Source of the DNA: Marinobacterium alkalitolerans
GTDB taxonomy: Bacteria > Pseudomonadota > Gammaproteobacteria > Pseudomonadales > Balneatricaceae
Assembly: GCF_017776525.1 (NCBI RefSeq)
Contig: NZ_JACVEW010000022.1
Location: forward strand, 1-60,185
Length of the DNA: 60,185 bases
Direction: 5' to 3'
Numbering within the stretch: position 1 is the first letter of the stretch; every line of letters begins with the position of its first letter. A program made the position numbers and the translations under genes. This document shows positions 19,425 to 28,189 of the stretch, piece by piece. Below the pieces are notes generated by a model. It was not told where the DNA came from and did not search any database. It worked only from the letters and a program-made list of their open reading frames with translations.

Positions 19425-19550
19425 TGCCCTCCCTCCTGACATTTTTTCTTGTCGCTTTTTTGCAACTCGCATGCTCTAAACCTGATCCTGCGCGTAAGCA
19501 GTGAACACCCATGAATCGTTCAGCTTACACGCCCCCCAGAGGAGCATGAC

Positions 19551-21293
19551 ATGTTCAGTACCACTTCGCGCCTGGCTGAAAAGTCACTGGAGCAAAGCAC
19601 CATTGCGGTGGTGACTATCGATGACCAGAACAAGATCGTGAACTATAACCCCGCTGCGGAAGCACTATGGGGTTACAGCGCCACTGAAGTACTGGGCAAG
19701 AACGTTAAAATACTGGTTCATCCCGCGCATCGGGATCACCATGATGACCATGTCAATCGGCATCGCAAGGACGGTCAGGACCGTATCGTCGGGTCTTCCA
19801 TCGAGATCGAAATTCAGCGTAAAGACGGCAGTCACACCTGGATCAACATCACCATTTCTCAGATTAAGGTTGGCCGCAAAACCTACTACACGGCCTTTGC
19901 GCGAGATTGCAGCAAGGAACGTGAACAACGCAACATGGTCGAGCAGATTCTGGCCCAGACCAATGATGCGGTTGTCACCATCGACAAGGCCAACAAGATC
20001 ATGTTCTGCAACGATGCGGCCGTTGAACTCTGGGGCTATAGCCGCGACGAGATGCTGGGCGAAAATGTGAAAATGCTGGTGAGCCCCGAGCATCGCGATA
20101 ACCATGACGGCTACGTCAACCGCAACCGTGATTCGGGCATCAACCGCATAATCGGCAAGCCGGTCGAGCTTCCGGTTCACTGCAAGGATGGCAGCAAAAA
20201 GTGGGGGCTGTTTACGCTGGCCCGCGTTGCGGTTGGCGATGACGTACTCTTTACGGCCTTTGTAAAGGATATTACGGAAGATGTTCAGCGCCGTGACGAG
20301 ATCGCCATGCTGTCACTGGTCGCCAACACCACCAGCAACGCCGTGGTGATCACCGACAGCAAGGGTGCCATCGAGTACGTCAACCCGGGGTTCACCCACA
20401 TGACCGGCTATGAGCTGGATGAAGTCAGGGGCCGCATTCCGGGCAGTTTCCTGCAAGGGCCGGCGACTGACCCTGCCGTTGTTGAGCGCATCGGTACCTG
20501 CCTGAGCCGACAGGAACCCTTCTACGAAGAGATCTTGAACTATACACGCAGCGGCAAACCCTATTGGATCGCCATGTCGATCAACCCTGTGTTCAATGAC
20601 CAGGGGCGTGTCGAGAAATATATTTCGGTTCAGGCCGACATCACCAATACCCGCCAACAGGCCAAGGACTCCTTTGACCGACTGGACCTGATGGACGAAG
20701 CGCTGATGGTGGTTGAGTGGGATCAACAGGGTACCCCTGTCCACTACAACGAGCTGTTTGCTTCCAAAGCAGGTCCACAGGAGGATGCTCAAGCGGCCTG
20801 TCGGTCTCTTTGGCAGCAGATCGAAAAGCAGTATCGGGACAACGGCAGCTCGGACCAGATCAAAATGCTGGTCGGCTTTACCGACAACACCGGCAAGGAG
20901 CATGCGTTTGACGCTCGGCTGAGTCAACTCAAGGACTTCGAAGGCAATGTCACGCGCTACGTGATGTTTGGCGTTGACGTGACCGACCGTCAAGCTGCTG
21001 TGCAGGAGACACACCAGGCAATGGAGGAGCTGCTGCGCGTCGGTCAGGAGATCGGAAATATCATCGGCAGCATCTCAGGGATTGCTGACCAGACCAATCT
21101 GCTCGCCCTCAACGCGGCCATTGAAGCTGCCCGAGCCGGTGAAGCCGGGCGCGGGTTCTCCGTCGTGGCTTCTGAGGTCCGCGATCTGGCAGGCCGCTCT
21201 TCCGATGCTGCGTCACAAGTTTCACAATTGGTTGATGCCACACGTGAGCGCATCGACCAACTGGCTCATTCACTGGATAAAATCGCCGACTAG
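19551..21293 (+). CDS. Soluble multi-PAS methyl-accepting chemotaxis-type protein
   Basis: It is a cytoplasmic sensor of 580 residues without membrane helices. There are three clear PAS domains (about 15-120, 135-245 and 250-365) and a weaker fourth (about 375-480). PAS1 and PAS2 are close copies sharing ALWGYS/ELWGYS, LGKNVK/LGENVK and HRD. The C-terminus is a very short MCP hairpin (about 485-580) with the conserved tip [24 protein letters not shown] and [10 protein letters not shown]. It resembles Aer-2/BdlA-type soluble receptors that sense redox or oxygen, and the signal here is unknown. AGAGGAG precedes the ATG. No che gene is nearby. Confidence 0.88.
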   Translation: MFSTTSRLAEKSLEQSTIAVVTIDDQNKIVNYNPAAEALWGYSATEVLGKNVKILVHPAHRDHHDDHVNRHRKDGQDRIVGSSIEIEIQRKDGSHTWINITISQIKVGRKTYYTAFARDCSKEREQRNMVEQILAQTNDAVVTIDKANKIMFCNDAAVELWGYSRDEMLGENVKMLVSPEHRDNHDGYVNRNRDSGINRIIGKPVELPVHCKDGSKKWGLFTLARVAVGDDVLFTAFVKDITEDVQRRDEIAMLSLVANTTSNAVVITDSKGAIEYVNPGFTHMTGYELDEVRGRIPGSFLQGPATDPAVVERIGTCLSRQEPFYEEILNYTRSGKPYWIAMSINPVFNDQGRVEKYISVQADITNTRQQAKDSFDRLDLMDEALMVVEWDQQGTPVHYNELFASKAGPQEDAQAACRSLWQQIEKQYRDNGSSDQIKMLVGFTDNTGKEHAFDARLSQLKDFEGNVTRYVMFGVDVTDRQAAVQETHQAMEELLRVGQEIGNIIGSISGIADQTNLLALNAAIEAARAGEAGRGFSVVASEVRDLAGRSSDAASQVSQLVDATRERIDQLAHSLDKIAD

Positions 21294-21309
21294 GCTTTGC
21301 CCACCGGCC

Positions 21310-21729
21310 TCACTCCACCCATCGCGGACGATCGCTGTCGATCACGGTCTGCCCGATGGGTGAAAGTGTAATCAGTGCCAGCTTAAGGTGCTGAATACCG
21401 AACGGAATGCCGATAATGGTGATGAAGCAGGCGACGGCGGACATCAGGTGACCGACTGCCAGCCAGATCCCCACCAGCACAAACCAGATGATGTTCCCGA
21501 TAAGCCCCAGCGCTCCCGTTCCGATGTCATCATGACCGGAAATGGCTTTACGGCTGACCGCTTCCTTGCCAAACGGAAAGAAACAGAAAGTGCCGATCAC
21601 AAAACAGGCCCGCGCCCAGGGCAACCCGATGATGGTTATCATGGCCAGCAGCCCTGCCAGGTACCAGGCCAACCCCATCACGACCCCACCCAGCAGAAAC
21701 CAGATAATATTGCCCAGCAGCCTCAGCAT
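21310..21729 (-). CDS. YccF-domain inner-membrane protein
   Basis: It is a 139-residue membrane protein of the YccF family with two similar halves, each starting LLGNIIWFLLGG or LIGNIIWFVLVG and each followed by a further hydrophobic segment (GLLAMITIIGLPWARACF; AVACFITIIGIPFGIQH). The function is unknown. It is convergent with the chemoreceptor gene. Confidence 0.9.
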   Translation of the reverse strand: MLRLLGNIIWFLLGGVVMGLAWYLAGLLAMITIIGLPWARACFVIGTFCFFPFGKEAVSRKAISGHDDIGTGALGLIGNIIWFVLVGIWLAVGHLMSAVACFITIIGIPFGIQHLKLALITLSPIGQTVIDSDRPRWVE

Positions 21730-21820
21730 GACCCCTTACTCCCATTATTAAAATTATTAGTCCCTCAGTATCTACATGATTGTTGGGGAAAAGAAAATCC
21801 CCGCCAGGGACAAGGGGCTT

Positions 21821-22933
21821 TCAGCCGGTGCCAAAGCGGCTGAACTGCATCTCCTTCAGCCGGCTGAGGGTACGTCGAAAGGCAAAGCCAAGATGGCCAT
21901 CAGGATAGAGCGCATCCATGGGGACCTCAGCTTCAATCCACAGCGGCACACGGCGGTCGTAGCACTCATCGACCAGAGCGATAAACCGTCTCACGCCATT
22001 ATCCTTCGCACTCAAACGCGGCAGCTCACGCTCACCGGCACTGACCAGTTCAGCCCCGTCCTCGGTACCGCGCGCAATCCCTCTCAGGCTCCTCTCCGTT
22101 GTCAGAACGGGCACATCACTTAACAACACATGCGAGAAGCGATCACAAAGCTCGATATAATCCGCCGCGGCCAGTGGCGCTTCACAGAGCTGCGCGTAGG
22201 TGCACCAAAGCTGGTGATCATCGTGCTGCAAGCTCTGGACGGTACGATTATTCGCCAGTACCGGCCCGGACCGGGCCTGTCCTCGCTGCTGATAGCGAAA
22301 CAGCTCAGCAAGGTGTGAGTCACGTCCCTGCCTGACCCAGTAGCGCTGTTGCACCTGTCCCGGGTGCAGGCGGTGATCCTGTTCACCATCGAGTGCAACC
22401 ACCTGCATCTGGGCCTCAATCGCCTTAATGGCCGGCAGGAAACGCTCACGATTAAATCCGTTTTCATACAGCTTGTGCGGGGGCTGGTTCGAGGTCATCA
22501 CCATTACCACTCCCTGTTCAAACAGTCGCCGCACAAGGCCACCCAGTATCACCGCATCGCCAATATCACTGACGAAGAATTCGTCCAGACAGAGGACCTT
22601 CACCTCGCTGGCAAGCTCGGACACCAGCGCGCTCAAGGGATCAGCGGTACCATTCAACCGGAACAGCCGCTGGTGAACATCGCGCATGAAATGGTGGAAA
22701 TGCTGACGCCGGGCCGGGCACTCAACCTGGCGGTGAAACAGGTCCATGAGCCAGGTTTTGCCGCGCCCGACACGCCCCCAGAGGTAGACCCCGGAGGCGT
22801 CCGATTCATTGCGATGAACGGCATCGAAACAGCTCTGCAACCACCGCGCTGCCTCGGCCTGTGCCGGGTCCTCTACAAAGCCGGCCGCACGAGCGTCCCG
22901 ATAGGCCTTGAGCGGTCCATGCACGCTGCTCAT
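21821..22933 (-). CDS. zapE: Cell division protein ZapE, AFG1-like ATPase
   Basis: ZapE is a cytoplasmic ATPase that associates with the Z-ring under stress. Walker A appears as GVYLWGRVGRGKTWLMD (about residues 47-63) and Walker B as VLCLDEFFVSDIGDA. It also has VMTSNQPPHKLYENG and a C-terminal LIDECYDRRVPL-like segment (ALVDECYDRRVPLWI). It has 370 residues. Its ATG overlaps the stop of the upstream cation channel gene by four bases (ATGA), so the two are likely co-translated. Confidence 0.93.
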   Translation of the reverse strand: MSSVHGPLKAYRDARAAGFVEDPAQAEAARWLQSCFDAVHRNESDASGVYLWGRVGRGKTWLMDLFHRQVECPARRQHFHHFMRDVHQRLFRLNGTADPLSALVSELASEVKVLCLDEFFVSDIGDAVILGGLVRRLFEQGVVMVMTSNQPPHKLYENGFNRERFLPAIKAIEAQMQVVALDGEQDHRLHPGQVQQRYWVRQGRDSHLAELFRYQQRGQARSGPVLANNRTVQSLQHDDHQLWCTYAQLCEAPLAAADYIELCDRFSHVLLSDVPVLTTERSLRGIARGTEDGAELVSAGERELPRLSAKDNGVRRFIALVDECYDRRVPLWIEAEVPMDALYPDGHLGFAFRRTLSRLKEMQFSRFGTG

Positions 22934-23766
22934 CGGGAATCGCGGTCCTGCTGTCCCAGCTGGCGTTCGATGCGATCGAGTTGCTCACTCATCAGCACCA
23001 TGCGCTCACGCATCCAGTGCACTTCTGCTGCCTCACCCTCGCCGCTTTCAAGCTGCTCGGCTGCACTCTCCTTCTGCATCACATCCAGCACAATACCGAT
23101 CATCATGTTCAGGAACACGAAGGCGGTCAGGAAGATAAAGGTCAGGTAGAAGATCCAGCTGTAGGGGTAGACTTCCATGGTGTCGTACATGACATCGGTC
23201 CAGTCCTCAAAGGTGGCCACGCGAAACAGCGTCAGCATGGCGATGGTGATATTGCCCCAGAGCACCGGGTCCACACCGCTGAACATGAAACTGCCAATCG
23301 CGGCATAGATGTAGAAGATAATGAACATCAACAGGGCTACATAGCCCATGCGCGGGATGGATTTAACCAGTGCCGCCAGCAGGATGCGCAGCTCCGGAAT
23401 CAATGACACCAGACGGAGGACGCGGAACACCCTGAGCAGGCGCGCAATCAACACCATTTCCGAGTCGTTGATCGGCACCAGGCTGGCCACGACGATGACG
23501 AAATCGAAAACGTTCCAGCCTTTCTTGAAGAAATCCAGAAAACGCTTTTCCGCCGCCATTCGCACGACGATCTCGAACAGGAAAAACAGGGTGACGCCCA
23601 GATCAAGCCAGTTGATCCAGCGATCAAAGCGGGAAGATTCTTCGTAGGTTTTGGCTCCGATCAGCAGCGCAGATGCGATGATCACGGCAATCACGAAGGT
23701 TTCAAACAGCTTGTTGGCGCGCAGGCGTTCCATCCGGTCCTGCAGGCGGTTCCAGTATTGGGTCAT
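22930..23766 (-). CDS. Voltage-gated cation channel, one-repeat (BacNav/CavMr-like)
   Basis: It is a 278-residue six-helix subunit expected to form a homotetramer in the inner membrane. S1-S3 lie at about 20-98. S4 has Arg at every third position (R109, R112, R115, R118). S5 is at about 140-165. The pore filter reads TFEDWTD (residues 185-191), and S6 is at about 200-228. A C-terminal helical tail at about 240-276 looks like the assembly coiled coil of BacNav channels. E187, D188 and D191 make the filter much more acidic than the sodium-channel TLESWSM. Calcium permeability is an inference. The gene is coupled to zapE. Confidence 0.9.
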   Translation of the reverse strand: MTQYWNRLQDRMERLRANKLFETFVIAVIIASALLIGAKTYEESSRFDRWINWLDLGVTLFFLFEIVVRMAAEKRFLDFFKKGWNVFDFVIVVASLVPINDSEMVLIARLLRVFRVLRLVSLIPELRILLAALVKSIPRMGYVALLMFIIFYIYAAIGSFMFSGVDPVLWGNITIAMLTLFRVATFEDWTDVMYDTMEVYPYSWIFYLTFIFLTAFVFLNMMIGIVLDVMQKESAAEQLESGEGEAAEVHWMRERMVLMSEQLDRIERQLGQQDRDSR

Positions 23767-23832
23767 TCAGACTGATTCTCCACGACAAAATCTGACGGAT
23801 TTTGGACCGGCAAAGTATACGTCAGTGCCCGA

Positions 23833-25761
23833 TCAGCCCCAATGTTCCTCTTCATCACTGAGGTCAAAACGGACATCCACCCCGTCAGCCCCGAGCTGCC
23901 AGACCTCTTCGGGCTCGCCATCATCCGCAAAGCGCACCAGACCAATACCGGCATTATTCACCAGCCGGCAGCCTTCGGCCGCACCCTCGGGTCTGCGGGG
24001 TGATACCCTCATCAACCGGCGCTTGGTAAACCAGTTCAATGGCGACGCGGGGGCATACATCCAGCGGTTTACCCGGTCAAACAGCTTCAGCAACCCTTTC
24101 GGAAACTCATTTTTCAGGCCGCTGCTGGTGATCTGCCATATCTTTGGACCACCCTTGCGAAAGCGTATCTCGATGTCATACACGAAGGAGTAATGCACAT
24201 CGCCCGAGAGAATGACGAAATGTTCAGGCGTGCGCGTGTGGCGAAAGATGTTCAGCATCACGTTGGCCGAGCCCGGGTGTGCCATCCAGTTCTCCGCATC
24301 CACCATCAGAGGCTGACCAAAGGTGGTAAACAGTTTCTGAATGGCCTCTATCAGCTTGACGCCAAATACCGGGGCTGGCGAAACGATGATCACGGCCTTG
24401 CGACCCAGCAGCAGCTGCTGAAGCTCGGTCAGTGCTTCCCAGTCCATCAGGCCTGACGGGCTGGCCAGGTTGCGTTCAGCCCGCCAGCGGCGCGTGCGAG
24501 TGTCCAGCACCAGCACACCCGGCTCTACCGGAATCAGGTAATCCCAGCGCTCAAACGCGATCAGCTCCGTAATCAGCGCCTGATGATCCTCATTGCGCCG
24601 GCGCTCAAGCCAGGCATCCAGGTATTCACCCAGGTGACGCCGAATACGCTCAGGGGCGTTGCCGGCCCCCTGACAGACCAGGTAGCCGATCAAAGCGTTA
24701 CCGATGATCTGACGTGAAAAGGGATGCCCGTAGGCAGACATCTCCCAGGCCGCCGACAGATTCCAGTCATCGGTCACATCATGATCATCGAAGATCATGT
24801 AGGTGGGCAGATGCGCCATCACCCGGCGCACGGCGGGCAGTTGTTGCCGAAAACCGTCGATGGCATCCGCTTCAAGGGTGTAGCGCGCCTGGTGCGGCGC
24901 CGAAAACGACAAGGGAGACAGATCAAGGCCATCCCAGGCCCGGGGCGACCAGACCAGACAGTAGCATGCGATCACTTCGGTAAAGGTAATCAGATGATTG
25001 TGCGCGGAGTCACTGGTGAAGATCGGCTTGCGCACGCCACTGAAGAACTTGTCCTTCACCTTCTGGCTCAACTGGTCGCGCGGCAGCAGACACTCGCGCT
25101 CGTAATAGCAGTGCGGGCTCTGCCTCAGCTCGGCATTGGAGCTGACACCCCCGCCTTCAAGCTGTTCATCCCAGAGCCCCAGCCGGTCACTGAGCTGATG
25201 CGCCGCCTGCAACAGGGGCCCGGCCACATCATCGGCATAAAGCTGATCGCCGCTCATCATCAGAACGGCTGGCCAGTCTTCAGGTGTATCCAGCCGCTCA
25301 CTCAGCCATTGATCGGCACGCGCCAGTCCATCCCTGGAATCATGATGCGGCTTGCGACAGGAACCGTGCAGCATGGAGTTCAGTCGTGGCTGGATCACAA
25401 AGCCCGGCAGTTGCTCACCCGGATACAGCAGGTCAGCGCCCCACTCGGCGATGGAAACCCAGCGACCACCCCGGGCCGAGAACTTCAGATCATAATCGAT
25501 GCGAATCCCTTCCAGCAGGGGCGTGTCCGGCTTGAGGTGAATCAGGTAGGCGTGCGCATGAGTGCCCAGCGGCATATGCCAGCGCTCGGACTCAGACAAT
25601 ACACGGTCGAACAAGGTGTCCTTCGCACACTGCAGCGTCAGTGCGAACTCCAGCGGCTCGGTGGCAAGGCACCAGAGCGTCAGTTCGTCAGGTGTGATTC
25701 GGCGCAGGATGGGACCTGCCAACAGAGGGGACGAGGTTAACGGGGGACTTGTTGCTGGCAT
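23833..25761 (-). CDS. PhoD-like metallophosphatase family protein
   Basis: It is a 642-residue protein with the PhoD-like metal-binding motifs GDQLYADD (about residues 169-176), IFDDHDVTDDWN and ILSGDVHYSFVYDIE. There is no signal peptide, unlike secreted PhoD, so it probably acts in the cytoplasm on an unknown phosphoester. The substrate cannot be told from sequence. Confidence 0.85.
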   Translation of the reverse strand: MPATSPPLTSSPLLAGPILRRITPDELTLWCLATEPLEFALTLQCAKDTLFDRVLSESERWHMPLGTHAHAYLIHLKPDTPLLEGIRIDYDLKFSARGGRWVSIAEWGADLLYPGEQLPGFVIQPRLNSMLHGSCRKPHHDSRDGLARADQWLSERLDTPEDWPAVLMMSGDQLYADDVAGPLLQAAHQLSDRLGLWDEQLEGGGVSSNAELRQSPHCYYERECLLPRDQLSQKVKDKFFSGVRKPIFTSDSAHNHLITFTEVIACYCLVWSPRAWDGLDLSPLSFSAPHQARYTLEADAIDGFRQQLPAVRRVMAHLPTYMIFDDHDVTDDWNLSAAWEMSAYGHPFSRQIIGNALIGYLVCQGAGNAPERIRRHLGEYLDAWLERRRNEDHQALITELIAFERWDYLIPVEPGVLVLDTRTRRWRAERNLASPSGLMDWEALTELQQLLLGRKAVIIVSPAPVFGVKLIEAIQKLFTTFGQPLMVDAENWMAHPGSANVMLNIFRHTRTPEHFVILSGDVHYSFVYDIEIRFRKGGPKIWQITSSGLKNEFPKGLLKLFDRVNRWMYAPASPLNWFTKRRLMRVSPRRPEGAAEGCRLVNNAGIGLVRFADDGEPEEVWQLGADGVDVRFDLSDEEEHWG

Positions 25762-25773
25762 GTTCGAGATGAA

Positions 25774-25795
25774 GCGGCCCGATCAATCAGGCCGC
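25774..25795 (-). other. Inverted repeat after the 61-residue ORF
   Basis: GCGGCC and GGCCGC are separated by ten bases, between the small ORF and the phosphatase gene. On the minus strand it is followed by TTCATC, at best a weak terminator. Confidence 0.35.
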
Positions 25796-25809
25796 GGCTA
25801 TTCCTTGAA

Positions 25810-25995
25810 TCAGTGAATCGGGTCTTCGTATTTTTTCCGAATCGCCATTAAAGCAGGCTGAATATCGAGAGGTGCATAGTTCATCGCCTGCTCGAAGAGT
25901 TCCTTGTTTTCCTCTGACAACCGTTCCTCCTCGCTCATTGCTGAAAGCTGGCGCATCGCCTCAACAAACTTGGGATGGGGTGTGCTTTGGCTCAT
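25810..25995 (-). CDS. Small hydrophilic protein of unknown function
   Basis: It has 61 residues, charged and helical, starting MSQSTPHPKFVEAMRQLSAM and containing MSEEERLSEENKELFEQ. ATG 25995 is chosen because GAGGAGG lies seven bases upstream; an ATG at 26016 reads through that site. It has no recognised domain. It is followed by the phosphatase gene after 48 bases and may be co-transcribed with it. Confidence 0.7.
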   Translation of the reverse strand: MSQSTPHPKFVEAMRQLSAMSEEERLSEENKELFEQAMNYAPLDIQPALMAIRKKYEDPIH

Positions 25996-26114
25996 GGGTA
26001 TACCCTCCTCACTCACGCAGAGACAGGGACGCTCTGCTTGGGCCTATTGTGCCTGTGCTTGCGATGAAGGGCCAGCAGGAAGTGTGCAGCGATTGGGTTC
26101 GGGGTGAGGTAACC

Positions 26115-26138
26115 AAAAAAGAGGGAATTGCTTCCCTC
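26115..26138 (-). terminator. Rho-independent terminator of the mmsA-prpE operon
   Basis: On the minus strand a perfect seven-base-pair stem (GAGGGAA/TTCCCTC, loop GCAA) is followed by six Ts. It lies about 80 bases beyond the prpE stop. Confidence 0.9.
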
Positions 26139-26193
26139 AAGGTCCGAGAGACCGTCCGTGGCAAGAGTTGCAACAACGGGATGTCACAAGAAG

Positions 26194-26214
26194 GCCGGGG
26201 CCGGTGGCCCCGAC
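26194..26214 (-). other. GC-rich hairpin right after prpE
   Basis: A nine-base stem (GTCGGGGCC with GGCCCCGGC, one G-T pair) with a three-base loop lies a few bases past the prpE stop and is followed by CTTCTTG on the minus strand. It may protect the 3' end or act as a second terminator. Confidence 0.5.
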
Positions 26215-26219
26215 CCGAT

Positions 26220-28109
26220 TCAGGCGAGTCCTACCGCCCGAATTTTCTCCTCGATTTCCGGGAGGATGGATTCGTCATCGATGGTTGACGGCATCTTGTA
26301 GTCTTCACGTGCAGCGATCTTGCGCAGGATTGCGCGCAAAATCTTGCCCGAACGTGTTTTCGGCAGGCGCTGCACCACTACGGCGCGGCGGAAGCAGGCC
26401 AGAGCACCAACCTGTTCACGCACCATGGCCACCAGCTCTTTCTCAAGCTGTTCCTCGTCCATCTCGGCACCTGCCTTGAGCACGATCAGGCCAACCGGCA
26501 CCTGTCCCTTGAGTTCATCGACAACACCGATGACCGCACACTCGGCAACCGCTGCATGAGCCGATACCACCTCTTCCATCTCACCGGTTGAGAGACGATG
26601 ACCGGACACGTTGATGACATCATCCGTACGGCCGGTAATGTAGACGTAGTTGTCTTCGTCCTTATAGCCACCGTCACCGGTGTGGTAATAGCCGGGGAAG
26701 GCGGTCAGATAGGAGCTGACGAAGCGGTCATTGTTGTTCCAGATGCTCCAGGCTACCCCCGGCGGCAGCGGCAGCTTGATGCAGATATTGCCTGCTTCGC
26801 CTGCTGCAACCGGCTCGCCATCCCCATCCAGTACCTGGATGTCGTAGCCCGGGATGGGTTTGTTGGTTGAACCCAGTCGCGGTTCGGACGGGTTATCCCA
26901 TCCCATCATCGGTGCAGTGACCGGCCAGCCGGTTTCGGTCTGCCACCAGTGGTCGATCACCGGCACCTTCAGCAGATCGTCGAGCCAGTAATAGGTAGAG
27001 GAATCCAGCTTCTCGCCCGCCACAAAAATCCAGCGCAGGCTGCTCAGGTCATATTTTTGCGCCAGAGCGCCCTCGGCATCTTCCTTGCGCACGGCACGGA
27101 AGGCCGTCGGCGCACAGAACATGGAGTTCACCTTGTACTCTTCAATGATGCGCCAGAACGCACCCGCATCAGGCGTCTTGATCGGCTTGCCTTCATAGAA
27201 AATGGCACTGCAACCACCCATCAAGGGCCCATAAACGATAAAGGAGTGGCCTACAACCCAGCCGATGTCGGAGGCGCCCCACCAGACATCACCCGCTTCC
27301 ATGCCGTAGACATTGTTCAGCGCGTATCGCAGCGCGACGGCATAACCACCGTTATCCCGCACAATCCCCTTCGGCTGACCGGTGGTGCCGGAGGTGTAGA
27401 GGATATACAGCGGATCTGAGCCCTTGACCGGCACGCATTCAGCCGGTTCTACCCCTTCCTGCGCCTCATACCAGTCCAGGTCACGCGCAGGGTCCATGTC
27501 CGCCTTCAGCATGGGGCGCTGGCAAACCAGCGTGTGCGGCGGCGTATGAGTAGCCAGTTCGATCGCCTTGTCGACCAGGGGCTTGTAGGCAATTTTCTTG
27601 TCAAACTCGATCCCGCAGGACGCGGTCAGAATGGCCTTGGGCTTGGCATCATCAATACGGATAGCCAGCTCGTTGGGTGCAAAACCGCCGAACACGACCG
27701 AATGCACGGCCCCCAGACGGGCACAGGCCAGCATGGCCACGGCTGCCTCGGGTATCATCGGCATATAGATAACGACGGTGTCGCCCTTTTCGACACCCAG
27801 CTTTCGGAGGGTGCCGGCGAAACGGCTTACCTTGTCCTTCAGCGCATTGAAGGTGATGGCTTCCTTGGTATTGGTCACCGGAGAGTCGTAATAGAGTGCA
27901 ACCTGCTCCCCGCGCCCCTGCTCGATCTGGTGATCAACGGCCAGATAGCAGGTATTCAGTTCACCGTCGGCATACCAGCTGTGCGTACCCCAATCGGTGG
28001 TTGTCAGTGTTGTTTCAGGGTGTTTGAACCAGGCGATGTTCTTGGCTTGCTCAGCCCAGTAGGCCTCCGGGTTTTCGATTGATGCCCGGTACTGTTCGTT
28101 GTAATCCAT
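26220..28109 (-). CDS. prpE: Propionyl-CoA synthetase PrpE
   Basis: PrpE activates propionate (and acetate) to the CoA thioester through an acyl-AMP, in the cytoplasm. The AMP-binding P-loop YTSGTTGQPKG is at about residues 235-245. It also has DHWWQTETGWP, YHTGDGG, GRTDDVINVSGHR and the C-terminal PKTRSGKILR whose Lys is the usual acetylation target. The 629 residues and DHWWQTETGWP fit PrpE better than Acs. It is the last gene of the valine operon, whose end product is propionyl-CoA. An A-rich tract and GAGGTGGAG precede the ATG. Confidence 0.9.
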   Translation of the reverse strand: MDYNEQYRASIENPEAYWAEQAKNIAWFKHPETTLTTTDWGTHSWYADGELNTCYLAVDHQIEQGRGEQVALYYDSPVTNTKEAITFNALKDKVSRFAGTLRKLGVEKGDTVVIYMPMIPEAAVAMLACARLGAVHSVVFGGFAPNELAIRIDDAKPKAILTASCGIEFDKKIAYKPLVDKAIELATHTPPHTLVCQRPMLKADMDPARDLDWYEAQEGVEPAECVPVKGSDPLYILYTSGTTGQPKGIVRDNGGYAVALRYALNNVYGMEAGDVWWGASDIGWVVGHSFIVYGPLMGGCSAIFYEGKPIKTPDAGAFWRIIEEYKVNSMFCAPTAFRAVRKEDAEGALAQKYDLSSLRWIFVAGEKLDSSTYYWLDDLLKVPVIDHWWQTETGWPVTAPMMGWDNPSEPRLGSTNKPIPGYDIQVLDGDGEPVAAGEAGNICIKLPLPPGVAWSIWNNNDRFVSSYLTAFPGYYHTGDGGYKDEDNYVYITGRTDDVINVSGHRLSTGEMEEVVSAHAAVAECAVIGVVDELKGQVPVGLIVLKAGAEMDEEQLEKELVAMVREQVGALACFRRAVVVQRLPKTRSGKILRAILRKIAAREDYKMPSTIDDESILPEIEEKIRAVGLA

Positions 28110-28120
28110 GCTCCACCTCG

Positions 28121-28133
28121 TTTTATTCTTGTT
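28121..28133 (-). promoter_or_regulatory. A-rich AAnAAnAA tract before prpE
   Basis: Minus strand AACAAGAATAAAA, ending 11 bases before the ATG and touching the ribosome binding region. It is a candidate Hfq/Crc target. Confidence 0.45.
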
Positions 28134-28139
28134 ATATGC

Positions 28140-28163
28140 CGATGGTGCCAGGCGACACCATCG
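28140..28163 (-). other. Intercistronic hairpin between mmsB and prpE
   Basis: CGATGGTG and CACCATCG form a perfect eight-base-pair stem with an eight-base loop. No T run follows, so it is more likely a processing or stability element than a terminator. Confidence 0.55.
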
Positions 28164-28189
28164 ACAAGGTCAGGCCTAGGTGCCCCGAC

